From Bacteroidales bacterium (GTDB lineage: Bacteria > Bacteroidota > Bacteroidia > Bacteroidales > Marinilabiliaceae), in contig JAKSLD010000018.1 in assembly GCA_024401395.1 (NCBI GenBank), positions 16,569 through 80,568 of the forward strand: a stretch of DNA of 64,000 nucleotides. Reading direction: 5' to 3'. Positions within the stretch are counted from its first letter, which is position 1. Each line of letters begins with the position of its first letter. The notes under the pieces are model-generated. The model did not search any database and had not been told where the DNA came from. It saw only the letters and a list, made by a program, of their open reading frames with translations. A program made the position numbers and the translations under genes. This document shows, in pieces, positions 55,709 through 63,899 of this stretch.

Positions 55709-56989
55709 TTATATGGATAACAGCATGTTGGGCAGAATTTGATCAATCATAACCTTAGGTACATCGCATTCCTTGGCAATCTTCTGCCAGTCGGCACAGG
55801 CATTGCATACTTCGTCGATAATCTGCGATGCGTTACGGATATTGTTGCGCGCTGCTAGTTCCAGCAAATCAGCTCTGGTTATATCTTCGAACTTGCCGTT
55901 GACTGACATCTGATGAGCCGACGTCCACGCTCCATTTGGATTGTAGGCATAACCCATATCGTAGGCTGGTGACAAATGCCATTTACCCTTTTTGTCCATC
56001 AGGAAGGAGATGTTCTTTGTATGATCATCCTGATTTCTTACCACGACATTGAATACCACTCTGCGAAACATCTCTTGCGCTTCTTGATAAGAAAGCCGTA
56101 ATCCTCGCATGATGTTGAAAGCCTGTTCGTAGGAGTATCCTCGAAGCAGTCGGTAATCGTAATGTGCTATTCCGCACAGAGTCTGCATGTGTACTTTCTC
56201 GCCACTTACACGGTCAAAACGCTTGGTAAGAAAGTGGGCTCTGCCATTTTCTTCAATTAGTGAGCACTCTGTCATGTCGATGCCACAGGCTCTGACCAAC
56301 CTGGCAAACGAGTATTCAAGGCGACCATAGTTCTCAGTTTCCTTGAATCCAGCTGTAGCCGACACACCATCCAACTTAATCAGGTAATAGTCAAAACCTT
56401 CTGGTGCTTCAACCTGACCAGAGCGGACTTCGCCGGTATTCTTGTTATAGGCTATGATTGCTTTAGCTCGCTGTCCACCAGCCGAAGTACCAAGACGTAA
56501 TATCTCAGCTATTGCCGCTTTCCTGTCATCGTCAAGATTTGCCTGAAAACTGTCTTTCTCGGTTAATGCCTCTCGTGCAACGGAAACAAGACTGTCAAGT
56601 TCAATCCTCTGTTCTGTTTTGAAGTTGCCTTCTATGGCAGGCTCGAACTCCAATGCGCCCATGCAACGCTTGCCCATGAAACAGAGTGATTCGATTGCAT
56701 TGCCGCTGGTCCTGCCAGTCAGTGTAAGCCATTTGTCGAACAAAGCACGTCCGTAGGTATCTGGCAAGGAGTCGGCAAGCATGCCTGGAAGGCCCTTGAA
56801 TGTCTCGTGGTTAAGATCGCCAAAGCTATATACGCGTCCTTCCCTCGCAGGCATGAGAATAGGCGAAGGCTGAATGCCACTCTTAATGAAGTCTGGGTCG
56901 TACTCAAAACGTGCCAACCCATAGCGCGCGTCCCAGTGTACTGAGCCGACAACCATGCCAAACATTTTAACTTGCGCTACGTCTACCAT
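55709..56989 (-). CDS. hipA: HipA toxin (serine/threonine kinase)
   Basis: A 426-residue HipA-type kinase. The N-terminal subdomain spans about 1-125; the catalytic part has the P-loop-like GTSAGGQRAKAI and the active-site block NQDDHTKNISFLM followed by LSPAYDMGYAY. HipA kinases phosphorylate aminoacyl-tRNA synthetases and cause dormancy when not held by HipB. The gene overlaps hipB by 7 nt, typical for this pair. The end is intact. Confidence 0.9.
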   Translation of the reverse strand: MVDVAQVKMFGMVVGSVHWDARYGLARFEYDPDFIKSGIQPSPILMPAREGRVYSFGDLNHETFKGLPGMLADSLPDTYGRALFDKWLTLTGRTSGNAIESLCFMGKRCMGALEFEPAIEGNFKTEQRIELDSLVSVAREALTEKDSFQANLDDDRKAAIAEILRLGTSAGGQRAKAIIAYNKNTGEVRSGQVEAPEGFDYYLIKLDGVSATAGFKETENYGRLEYSFARLVRACGIDMTECSLIEENGRAHFLTKRFDRVSGEKVHMQTLCGIAHYDYRLLRGYSYEQAFNIMRGLRLSYQEAQEMFRRVVFNVVVRNQDDHTKNISFLMDKKGKWHLSPAYDMGYAYNPNGAWTSAHQMSVNGKFEDITRADLLELAARNNIRNASQIIDEVCNACADWQKIAKECDVPKVMIDQILPNMLLSI

Positions 56990-57330
56990 TCAGATTCCTT
57001 TTGTTTATTATTTGTATTGCTTTTTGATGCTCGTTTGCGCTGCTTCGCCTTGGCAGAATGCATTAGCTTATAATACTCGTTAGGACTGATTTCCTCTTCC
57101 TCAAGCAAAGGTCGCAGTATGTCAATCCTGCCCAGTGTACGCAGAATCCGAAGAAACGACTCGAACGACTTTATCTCTCCATCCTCCATGCGGACAATAG
57201 ACGACATGGATACACCAGAACTGATAGATACATCCTGACGAGTGATGTTCTGTTTCAGCCTAAGTTCTTTTAACTTCTCAGAAATCCTTTTGGTGATTTC
57301 TGTATCAGAAAGCATATCGATATTTTCCAT
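56983..57330 (-). CDS. hipB: HipB-like antitoxin (XRE family)
   Basis: A 115-residue antitoxin with a Cro/C1-type helix-turn-helix (ELRLKQNITRQDVSISSGVS) and a basic C-terminus (KAKQRKRASKSNTNNKQK). The open frame begins at 57360, but a perfect -7 box (TATATTTG, 57358-57365 minus strand) covers that codon, so translation must start at the ATG at 57330. It represses the operon and neutralises HipA. Confidence 0.85.
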   Translation of the reverse strand: MENIDMLSDTEITKRISEKLKELRLKQNITRQDVSISSGVSMSSIVRMEDGEIKSFESFLRILRTLGRIDILRPLLEEEEISPNEYYKLMHSAKAKQRKRASKSNTNNKQKESEW

Positions 57331-57349
57331 TGTGTCATAATTGATACAA
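57330..57349 (-). promoter_or_regulatory. hipBA operator
   Basis: TTGTGTCA-TAAT-TGATACAA is an inverted repeat with one mismatch, filling the whole space between the expected start of transcription (~57350) and the hipB ATG. A repressor bound here would block transcription, as expected for HipB. Confidence 0.6.
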
Positions 57350-57357
57350 TAACGATG

Positions 57358-57365
57358 CAAATATA
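57358..57365 (-). promoter_or_regulatory. hipBA -7 box
   Basis: TATATTTG on the minus strand is a perfect TAnnTTTG box, 7-8 nt before the operator. No matching -33 box was found. Confidence 0.55.
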
Positions 57366-57402
57366 GTAATTGTTTGTCAATTCTGATATATTATATATGT
57401 CG

Positions 57403-57461
57403 ATTTGCCGCTGTAAGATACGCTTTTAGGTGGGATAGTCAACTTTTTTCAGGGAAGACAG
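57403..57461. repeat. 59-bp direct repeat, right copy (HipBA cassette)
   Basis: Same orientation as the left copy, 55 of 59 identical, with changes at four positions. It lies 37 bp beyond the hipBA -7 box, so the two repeats enclose just the operon and its promoter. Confidence 0.9.
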
Positions 57462-57534
57462 CGAGTATAATATCAGTGCAAGCACAATAATGATACCGGA
57501 CATAAGTCAGGCACTACGGTTGGCTTGATAAGAC

Positions 57535-57575
57535 AAAAAAAAAGAAAGCCTTGCGGGAGCAAGTCCTGCAAGGCT
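57535..57575 (-). terminator. intrinsic terminator of the GLUG-repeat gene
   Basis: On the minus strand AGCCTTGC-AGG pairs with CCC-GCAAGGCT and is followed by a long T-run (57535-57543). It is the end of the gene at 57607. Confidence 0.88.
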
Positions 57576-57606
57576 GTATAGTTTATTATTTGGTTCAGTC
57601 GGGTCG

Positions 57607-60135
57607 TTACTTTACGCTTACCTTTTGTGAACCATTTGTTGTCTTGATGATATACACACCTCTTGAGAGCGACTGAGTATCATTAGCTGATACCTTTCGT
57701 CCTGACAAGTCGTAAATGCCGATGATATCCTTCTCTACATCCTTCACATTTGCGATTGCTGTTGGGGTTGTCCCATATACTGGATGTAGCACGCAGTCGC
57801 TAGTGATTCCTTCTGTCGGGTTGTCCCATCCGTTGAAGTAGTAGTCGTCGCGAGCAGGGTCATCAGGAGCCTCAACGTTTCCGTCCTTGTCGGTGTATGT
57901 CGTCTTGAGCTCAGTTTCGTCATAATCCTTGAACACGACCTTGAAAGGAATGAAGTTTGTTGTACCATCATTCTTTGAACTTTCTGGGAAGAACGATGGG
58001 TGGCTGTTATCTCCGTCAATAGTAAGGCTCCATATTGTATTTTCTGCATCGTCGTTGAGCGTGTAAGTAAACTCCGGGCTCTTCAATTTGTCCGCGTCAA
58101 TAAGAGCGGCTGCATTTTGTTCTTCTACAGTGGAGTAACATTTTTCACATGTATATCCGTTGCCACGTACAAAAGGATGGCCCATTTCATAGCCACTGAT
58201 TGTGCCAGAGTTGTAACAGTTGTATACTTTGGCACCGTTGCCTAGCCATCCTGAAATAGCTGCAGACTCTATTTCGCCATTGATGGCTCCTGTATTGTAG
58301 CAGTTGCGGATGACAAATGTTGCCAATGTTTCCATGTTGACTCCAATTATTCCGGCGGCGTTGATACCACCTGTTATTGTTGCTTCGTTACCACAATTTT
58401 CAATTGTGATTGTACCACTGCCATTGGAACCACCTACTAGACCTGCACAATAATTCTGTCCCTTGATAGAGCAACTCTTGTCGATAATAGTGTTCTTGAT
58501 TGTAGCACCGCCTTTGACGACGCCAAATAGTCCGCAATAATCACTGTATCTTTCAATATGCAGGTTCTTTATGCGATGCATCTGGCCGTCGAAGGTGCCC
58601 TTATAGCCTGATATTGGTGAAAATTCCATTCCTTCAAAGTCAATGTCTGATGTAAGCTTTCCGCAAGCAGCAGGATTGTCATCAGATACAATTCGACCAA
58701 ATACTAATAATTGCCTTGGAGTGCTGATGATGTATGGAGACTGTTCTGTGCCCTCTCCCTCAATGACATTTGATTCAGTTACGTCAACTTGTGCATCTTC
58801 TGTTACGTTCCTGCCGCTCCATTCAACTCCTCCAACCTTGAAAATGTAATATTTTATATATGAGCTTGGTGCAGGAAGTGCAACGTCGGTTCCCGAGCGC
58901 TGAAGGAACTTATCTTCATATGCTCCTGTAAAGCTGATTAAGACTGTTTCCTGTTCTCCTGCTGGGTACGTGCTTAATTTTGTTTCAGTTTTATAGAGAT
59001 TGCCATCCCATTTGATGTCGTTGCAGAAATAGTCATAATTAGGGTCTGCAGTGTAGCTGTTCACGTACTTGTCAAGTACGAGCGCTCCTGAAATTATAAT
59101 GTGCTTTACGAGTTTATTTTCGTCGTAGGTAAGAACAGGTGTGTTGTCCACTCCTATGGTTTGACCCCAATGTATCTCTTCGTCAAATACTTTCTGTAGC
59201 ATCATTGCCACATGTCCGTTCGCAACCTCTTCTTGTGTGGCATTCTTTTGGGGGAAATCCCCATAAATAGAATAACAATTAATTCTTCCAGATCCTCCAT
59301 ATTCCATGCTTTTAAGTATCGAATATGGTGAATCCTTTCTTGACTCTGCTTGTGCTGCCATTGCAGGTGACATTGGTACTACGAAAGGTGTGCTAGCTAT
59401 TCCATCGGAGGTATGGAATTTTGAGCCCGTCAGTTCGCCAACGTTAAGGCACGAGTGTATTAAGCCGTCTTCTAGGAGGTATGCTATTCCATTGGCATAA
59501 CCATCAAACTCATCACCACAATCAACCGTGCCAGTATTTAGGCAAGCAACTATTGATGAATATGTCGATCCCACGATTCCGCCAGCATAAGGAGCTTTTA
59601 TCGTGGCTTTATTCGTGCAGTGGATTATCTTTGAGTGGTTTACTCGGCATATACTTCCGACTCCAAAGTTATAGTCTTCCATTCCGTCCAGTAACCCAGA
59701 TGTTTCGCAATTGATGATTTCGCCACGGTTTTCTCCGCACAACAAACTGATACCTTTAGTATAGGCATCTTCAAGAATGAGGTTTTTGATGGTTCCATTA
59801 TTCGTGGAGAATAAGGAATTGCCGGCACAGAAACCAATAATTTTGTGCCCGTTTCCGTCGAAAGTGATACCATTGGGAATTGACTTACGGGTTATTTCCG
59901 ACTCGACATAGTTGACATGTCCACCTTCAAAAAGGTTAGCTTCCAATGTGATGTCGTTTGTCAACACAGCATTGTGCTGGAATCCCCTTTCGTCGTTGAA
60001 ATACCACAAAAGTTCTGCTTTGGTACCTATCTGGTATGTGTCGCCAGATAATTCAGGTTCGTTGCTTGGCAAACCTGCGTTCGCGAATGTGCAAATAAAC
60101 GCCATGCACATGAGCGATAGTAGTTTTATTTTCAT
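57607..60135 (-). CDS. large secreted protein with GLUG-like and InlB-type repeats
   Basis: An 842-residue protein with signal peptide MKIKLLSLMCMAFICTFANA. GLUG-like repeats recur (for example NGTIKNLILEDAYTKGISLL, AGGIVGSTYSSIVACLNTG, AGLVGGSNGSGTITIENCG). Near 740-800 an InlB/Listeria-Bacteroides-type repeat has FKDYDETELKTTYTDKDGNV and YYFNGWDNPTEG. The end has IYDLSGRKVS and RGVYIIKTTNGSQKVSVK, a T9SS type A-like sorting tail. It is probably a surface adhesin-like protein. Confidence 0.82.
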   Translation of the reverse strand: MKIKLLSLMCMAFICTFANAGLPSNEPELSGDTYQIGTKAELLWYFNDERGFQHNAVLTNDITLEANLFEGGHVNYVESEITRKSIPNGITFDGNGHKIIGFCAGNSLFSTNNGTIKNLILEDAYTKGISLLCGENRGEIINCETSGLLDGMEDYNFGVGSICRVNHSKIIHCTNKATIKAPYAGGIVGSTYSSIVACLNTGTVDCGDEFDGYANGIAYLLEDGLIHSCLNVGELTGSKFHTSDGIASTPFVVPMSPAMAAQAESRKDSPYSILKSMEYGGSGRINCYSIYGDFPQKNATQEEVANGHVAMMLQKVFDEEIHWGQTIGVDNTPVLTYDENKLVKHIIISGALVLDKYVNSYTADPNYDYFCNDIKWDGNLYKTETKLSTYPAGEQETVLISFTGAYEDKFLQRSGTDVALPAPSSYIKYYIFKVGGVEWSGRNVTEDAQVDVTESNVIEGEGTEQSPYIISTPRQLLVFGRIVSDDNPAACGKLTSDIDFEGMEFSPISGYKGTFDGQMHRIKNLHIERYSDYCGLFGVVKGGATIKNTIIDKSCSIKGQNYCAGLVGGSNGSGTITIENCGNEATITGGINAAGIIGVNMETLATFVIRNCYNTGAINGEIESAAISGWLGNGAKVYNCYNSGTISGYEMGHPFVRGNGYTCEKCYSTVEEQNAAALIDADKLKSPEFTYTLNDDAENTIWSLTIDGDNSHPSFFPESSKNDGTTNFIPFKVVFKDYDETELKTTYTDKDGNVEAPDDPARDDYYFNGWDNPTEGITSDCVLHPVYGTTPTAIANVKDVEKDIIGIYDLSGRKVSANDTQSLSRGVYIIKTTNGSQKVSVK

Positions 60136-60202
60136 GTTAGATATTATTCTGTTCCACTTAGGTGTTAATGCAATCTTTCGTGAAACTAGTTATTTTGCGG
60201 TG

Positions 60203-60210
60203 CAAAATTA
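60203..60210 (-). promoter_or_regulatory. -7 box for the GLUG-repeat gene
   Basis: TAATTTTG on the minus strand, 68 nt before the ATG at 60135, matches TAnnTTTG. No clear -33 box. Confidence 0.5.
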
Positions 60211-60278
60211 TGTATGTTTTGTTTTAAGTCATCTGAGATGACTGTAGTTCTATGTGTAAATTAAGTATTTTTTGCTTT

Positions 60279-61763
60279 TTATCTATGCTTGTATATTTTT
60301 GTTATCTTGTCTACGAAGCATATTTCGTAGACAGACAAGTCAATTATTTTTCTCACGTTCCCTTCTCTGTTATTCATGATGATTATGAAATCGGGCTTTT
60401 TGTCTATGATTTCTTGTAGTTTGATTTTTTCCATTTCGTCTGATTCTCCGAGCTGTGTAGCGTAGTATTTGCATCCAGGAAGAGCTTCCGACAAAAGACC
60501 ATATCCCATGTCCGCACCGTTGATGACAAAGGTCGGTTTTGGGTGTGGTGCTTCGCGAAGTATGCACTCCGACACTTCTTGCCAGTTCTTGTCGATTCGG
60601 GCAAGGTCGCTCCACTTATAGTCGCCAGCCGTAAAGAATGTGGTCTGGACAGAAACGTACACCATAGGAACTGCAGCAATGCCGATTAGCCATAATGGCA
60701 TTCGTGCCGAAATCTTTATCAGACTGAATATGAAGATAGGCAGAAATATAAGCCAGTTAGTCAGTGGACTCAAATAATAGAGGTGAAAATGCATCAGAGC
60801 TATGGCAGTCGTGGCAATTGCTCCTAGAAGAGGTATCAGGCACAATCTGATGTATTTTATACAAAATGGAATGATGGTGGCAAGGATTATTCCAAATTCG
60901 ATTACCACCACAGTACGTCTCTCCCATATGTCGCGAATAGAATCGACGTAGTTGGTCCATGCACTGACTTCTCTTTCCGGCTTGACAGTGATCAATGTGT
61001 TCACAATATATTCGTTCCAGAAATCATCAAGGCACCCACGGACAATGAAGTACAGGAAGAAGGGAGCGCAAAATAGCAATGCGCTAATTATGCTCCATTT
61101 GACCATAGTGAATATTTCTCTCCATTGAGCGCGACATAGCATCACGATGACTGTCAGCAATATGGTAGCTCCAATCATAGCTGTCACACTGAATTTGATG
61201 AGAAAGGTGCCAGCTATGGATATTCCGAGCCCTATTGCGGTCTTCTTGCTGCCCTCGCCTCTAAGATAACGTAGAGAGGCATATATTGTGAACATTACAA
61301 ACGGTTGGCAGAAGTCTTCGGCCCTTACCTCCCAATGAAACAGTGAGAAGTAGAACATGCCCATCATGGCAACGCAAAAGAGTGCAGGTTTGTGCCCTAC
61401 GAATAGTCTCGCTGTTTTGTAGCAAAAGGTGAATGTGGCAAAATAGCTGATGATTGTAGGTATGCATGTGCCCCATGTCGAGCGCGGTGAGATCAGGTAT
61501 CCAATGCCATACGTCAGCCATAGCAGCGGTCCTTTCGAGTCTGAAAACTCAACATAGGGTATCATTCCGTTCATCAGAGCCTTCCCGCACGTGAAGAACC
61601 ATGCCGAGTCGTTTTTGTTCCATGGAAAATACAGGAAAGAGTCTGTAGATGCCAGAAGCACCAATACTGCAGTATATACTAATATAGGAATATAGATTTC
61701 CTTTGTCGTTGGCTCGCTGACGGCAACCGTCTTGGCGGTACTTCTTTTGTCCTTCTTTTTCAT
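60279..61763 (-). CDS. GT-C membrane glycosyltransferase
   Basis: A 494-residue protein with about 11-12 membrane helices. Its first loop has WNKNDSAWFFTCGKAL, and EFSDSKGPLLWLTYG follows, the acidic-loop pattern of ArnT/PMT-like GT-C enzymes that use polyprenyl-phosphate sugars. The basic start (MKKKDKRS) points inward. Its target is unknown; it stands alone between the surface-protein gene and the Rpn gene. A divergent -7 box (TAAATTTG, 61793-61800 minus) drives it. Confidence 0.72.
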   Translation of the reverse strand: MKKKDKRSTAKTVAVSEPTTKEIYIPILVYTAVLVLLASTDSFLYFPWNKNDSAWFFTCGKALMNGMIPYVEFSDSKGPLLWLTYGIGYLISPRSTWGTCIPTIISYFATFTFCYKTARLFVGHKPALFCVAMMGMFYFSLFHWEVRAEDFCQPFVMFTIYASLRYLRGEGSKKTAIGLGISIAGTFLIKFSVTAMIGATILLTVIVMLCRAQWREIFTMVKWSIISALLFCAPFFLYFIVRGCLDDFWNEYIVNTLITVKPEREVSAWTNYVDSIRDIWERRTVVVIEFGIILATIIPFCIKYIRLCLIPLLGAIATTAIALMHFHLYYLSPLTNWLIFLPIFIFSLIKISARMPLWLIGIAAVPMVYVSVQTTFFTAGDYKWSDLARIDKNWQEVSECILREAPHPKPTFVINGADMGYGLLSEALPGCKYYATQLGESDEMEKIKLQEIIDKKPDFIIIMNNREGNVRKIIDLSVYEICFVDKITKIYKHR

Positions 61764-61792
61764 TATATGGAAGTGAACGGTTGTTCAGTATG

Positions 61793-61800
61793 CAAATTTA
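61793..61800 (-). promoter_or_regulatory. -7 box for the GT-C gene
   Basis: TAAATTTG on the minus strand, 29 nt before the ATG at 61763, a perfect TAnnTTTG match. The promoter of the Rpn gene lies face to face with it within 60 bp. Confidence 0.55.
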
Positions 61801-61829
61801 CTGAAAATATCCGACCTTGGCTGCACAAA

Positions 61830-61858
61830 TTGTACTATTAAAATAATCCCTATATTCG
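61830..61858 (+). promoter_or_regulatory. promoter of the second Rpn gene
   Basis: TTG at 61830-61832, an 18-nt spacer and TATATTCG at 61851-61858. The -7 box has the same C variant as the polyene-operon promoter. Confidence 0.55.
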
Positions 61859-61892
61859 CCCCCGTTAAAAGTATAAATTAATTAACCAGAGC

Positions 61893-62870
61893 ATGGAAGA
61901 AAAACGCTTTATTAGTCCGCTCACAGATTTCGGCTTCAAGCGAATCTTTGGCAACAAGGACATTCTGCTCGCATTCCTCAACGATTTGTTCGAGGGCGAG
62001 GTGCAGTTCACCGATTTAGTCTATTCCGATAAGGAAATAAAGGGCGACTCCGAGGAGGACAAGACAGTAATCTACGACATCCATTGCACAACATCCAGCG
62101 GCGAGAAGATTATCGTAGAGATGCAGAACGAGTTTACGCTGGGCTTCCGCGACCGTATGGTGTATTACATTGCCCGCGATGTGGCAAAGCAAGGCGAAGC
62201 AGGAAAGGGTTGGAATTATGGCTGTTTGAAGGCTGTATATTCAATAATCTTTACTAATTTTGAACTGTTCGATAATAATGGTCCGCAGGAATCATTTCAA
62301 AGACACGACGTCAAGCTTGTAGACACAACCACAAGCAAGCCGTTTACGGACAAGATACGGATGGTCTGCCTGCAGATACCGTTGACCATAGAAGAGCCGT
62401 TGCAAAGCGGAACAAAAATAGATACGTGGATGTATAATCTCAAAAACATGCACAGCATGCAGCAACTGACAAACGCCGAAGATATGCCGATCTTCAAGAG
62501 ATTGGAGCAGGTGGCAGAGTACCATCAGCTGTCGCCCGAAGACCGTGAAGCTTATGACATCAGTTATAAGCACTATTTGGATGCGTACAACCTGGAGCTA
62601 TCCCGCAAGCTACGCATGGAGATGGCTCTTGAACAAGGTCTACAGCAAGGGCTGCAGCAAGGTCTAGAGCAGGGGCTGCAGCAAGGTATAGAACAAGGAC
62701 TGCAGCAAGGTATAGAACAAGGACTACAGCAAGGTATAGAGCAAGGAGAAGCCAATGGCAAACGAATGAAGCAACTTGAGATTGCGAAGACACTTAAGAG
62801 CCTAGGCGTCGATATAGCCACGATAGTTCAGGGGACTGGTCTGTCGCAGGAGGAGATAGAATCACTATAA
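61893..62870 (+). CDS. Rpn family PD-(D/E)XK nuclease / putative transposase 2
   Basis: A 325-residue paralogue of the gene at 824, with FISPLTDFGFKRIFGNKD at the start and the PD-(D/E)XK core IYDIHCTTSSGEKIIVEMQNE. The two proteins share plan and motifs but differ clearly in sequence, so they are not recent copies. The tail has a long EQGLQQG repeat and ends VDIATIVQGTGLSQEEIESL, a helix-turn-helix-like segment. It has its own promoter and terminator. Confidence 0.88.
   Translation: MEEKRFISPLTDFGFKRIFGNKDILLAFLNDLFEGEVQFTDLVYSDKEIKGDSEEDKTVIYDIHCTTSSGEKIIVEMQNEFTLGFRDRMVYYIARDVAKQGEAGKGWNYGCLKAVYSIIFTNFELFDNNGPQESFQRHDVKLVDTTTSKPFTDKIRMVCLQIPLTIEEPLQSGTKIDTWMYNLKNMHSMQQLTNAEDMPIFKRLEQVAEYHQLSPEDREAYDISYKHYLDAYNLELSRKLRMEMALEQGLQQGLQQGLEQGLQQGIEQGLQQGIEQGLQQGIEQGEANGKRMKQLEIAKTLKSLGVDIATIVQGTGLSQEEIESL
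62637..62747 (+). repeat. 24-bp in-frame tandem repeat, four and a half copies
   Basis: The unit GGTATAGAACAAGGACTGCA plus GCAA encodes GIEQGLQQ. Copies at 62637, 62661, 62685, 62709 and a half copy at 62733 differ mostly at third positions. Two central copies are almost identical, a sign of recent slippage. Confidence 0.9.
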
Positions 62871-62891
62871 TTTCAGCAGCAGAATATTCAC

Positions 62892-62924
62892 AAAGCCGAA
62901 TGCTTGGTAGCGTTCGGCTTTTGT
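62892..62924 (+). terminator. intrinsic terminator after the second Rpn gene
   Basis: AAGCCGAATGC pairs with GCGTTCGGCTT around a 6-nt loop, followed by TTGTTT. Confidence 0.85.
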
Positions 62925-63044
62925 TTCCTATGGTCGTATAGGTGATATTTGCCTGTCTGCTACCGAGGGCGGTGCCCCTGGTAGGACTAAATTCTCCTGA
63001 ATCTGCATGCTCAAGCCACTCCCTATATTTCCCTCCCTTTTCAT

Positions 63045-63052
63045 TAATTTCG
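63045..63052 (+). promoter_or_regulatory. possible -7 box of the decayed locus
   Basis: TAATTTCG resembles the -7 box with the C variant seen elsewhere in the window. It precedes the left inverted repeat and could be the old promoter of the DUF3987 gene. The gap 62871-63214 has no intact gene. Confidence 0.3.
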
Positions 63053-63125
63053 CACGAAATTTACCACCTGTATGCTTGATTTCAGACCGCTCAACAAGCA
63101 TCCTGTTGGGGTAAGGGGAGTCGTT

Positions 63126-63181
63126 TGTGAAGTTTGTAACCTTTGTAACCTTGTAACCTTGGTATCATTTTCTCACACGCG
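63126..63181. repeat. 56-bp inverted repeat, left arm with GTAACCTT iterons
   Basis: The arm contains three head-to-tail GTAACCTT units (GTAACCTTT, GTAACCTT, GTAACCTTG), then GTATCATT and CACACGCG. Its reverse complement occurs at 63685-63740 with only 1-2 changes. Confidence 0.88.
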
Positions 63182-63214
63182 ATAGTTAGTAAATATTTTT
63201 TAATAATCCAAATT

Positions 63215-63584
63215 TTCTGGCAAAAAATTCTTAACAGAAATCTTCCGCCTCTTCCTACTAAGCGCTCTGGAGCCAGAAAGTGCTCATCTTGAGCTTCTGA
63301 AGCCTTGCCCAGGTACAAATCCTGATTCGCTGTCTCTGCTGAAGGAGGGCGACACCGTCTCTAGACATACGTCCGACCGCGATATTTTCTTCGACCAGAT
63401 GCCTGATACATTCACTACCGATTTTGCAAAGGAATATGGGAAGGCTATCGGAACAACAGCTAAATCTATCCATGCATGGGTTGCCGATTTCGTAAGGCAT
63501 GGCAAACTTAAACGTATCAACAGAGGTGTCTATATGAAAACATTCCTGGTTAAGGAGATTGTTGATTCTAACGGCTCTATCTGA
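63215..63584 (+). pseudogene. C-terminal remnant of a DUF3987/VirE-like primase-type protein
   Basis: A reading frame opens after a stop at about 63212 and runs to 63584 without an ATG until 63399. Its translation has AALEPES-like LFLLSALEPESAHLELL, then GTNPDSLSLLKEGDTV and a winged-helix-like end (FTTDFAKEYGKAIGTTAKSI, then GKLKRINRGVYMKTF), as at the C-terminus of the DUF3987 proteins of Bacteroidales mobile loci. The N-terminal enzyme domain is gone. A 61-residue protein from ATG 63399 could still be made. The terminator at 63598 is intact. Confidence 0.6.
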
Positions 63585-63597
63585 TAGTCGAAACGAC

Positions 63598-63630
63598 AGC
63601 GAGCCGCATTCTTGTCGGCTCGCTTTTTAT
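63598..63630 (+). terminator. intrinsic terminator after the DUF3987 remnant
   Basis: AGCGAGCCG pairs perfectly with CGGCTCGCT around a 9-nt loop, followed by TTTTT. Confidence 0.88.
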
Positions 63631-63684
63631 CTGTAAAAAAATCATTGAACTATTGCATATATCAAAAATTCTTACTAAAATACG

Positions 63685-63740
63685 CGCGTGTGAAGAAATG
63701 ATACCAAGGTTACAAGGTTACAAAGGTTACAAACTTCACA
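63685..63740. repeat. 56-bp inverted repeat, right arm
   Basis: Reverse complement of 63126-63181; the 44 bp nearest the outer ends are identical. The arms are about 500 bp apart and enclose the DUF3987 remnant and its terminator. Confidence 0.88.
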
Positions 63741-63782
63741 ATTCTCTCATTTACAGCAATATACTAGGGTAAAATAAACTAC

Positions 63783-63899
63783 ATGAAAATGAACCTACTT
63801 CACAATCCTTCCCAGAATACAGATATTTTTGCTAAAACTATGACCAAAGCCGAGCTCGCCGACTACCTGGGAGTATCAACAGAGAAGCTCTGTGTGTGA
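63783..63899 (+). pseudogene. short DUF4248-like fragment
   Basis: A 38-codon frame (MKMNLLHNPSQNTDIFAK, then TMTKAELADYLGVSTEKL) ends in a premature stop. MTKAELADYLGVS looks like the start of DUF4248 or a similar helix-turn-helix protein that normally follows DUF3987 in Bacteroidales. The family match is short and tentative. The last 101 bases of the window contain nothing recognisable. Confidence 0.45.

Noticed and set aside
63126..63740. GTAACCTT repeats as a possible CRISPR array
   Set aside because: The units are 8-9 bp, adjacent without spacers, and occur as two inverted arms; no cas genes are near.
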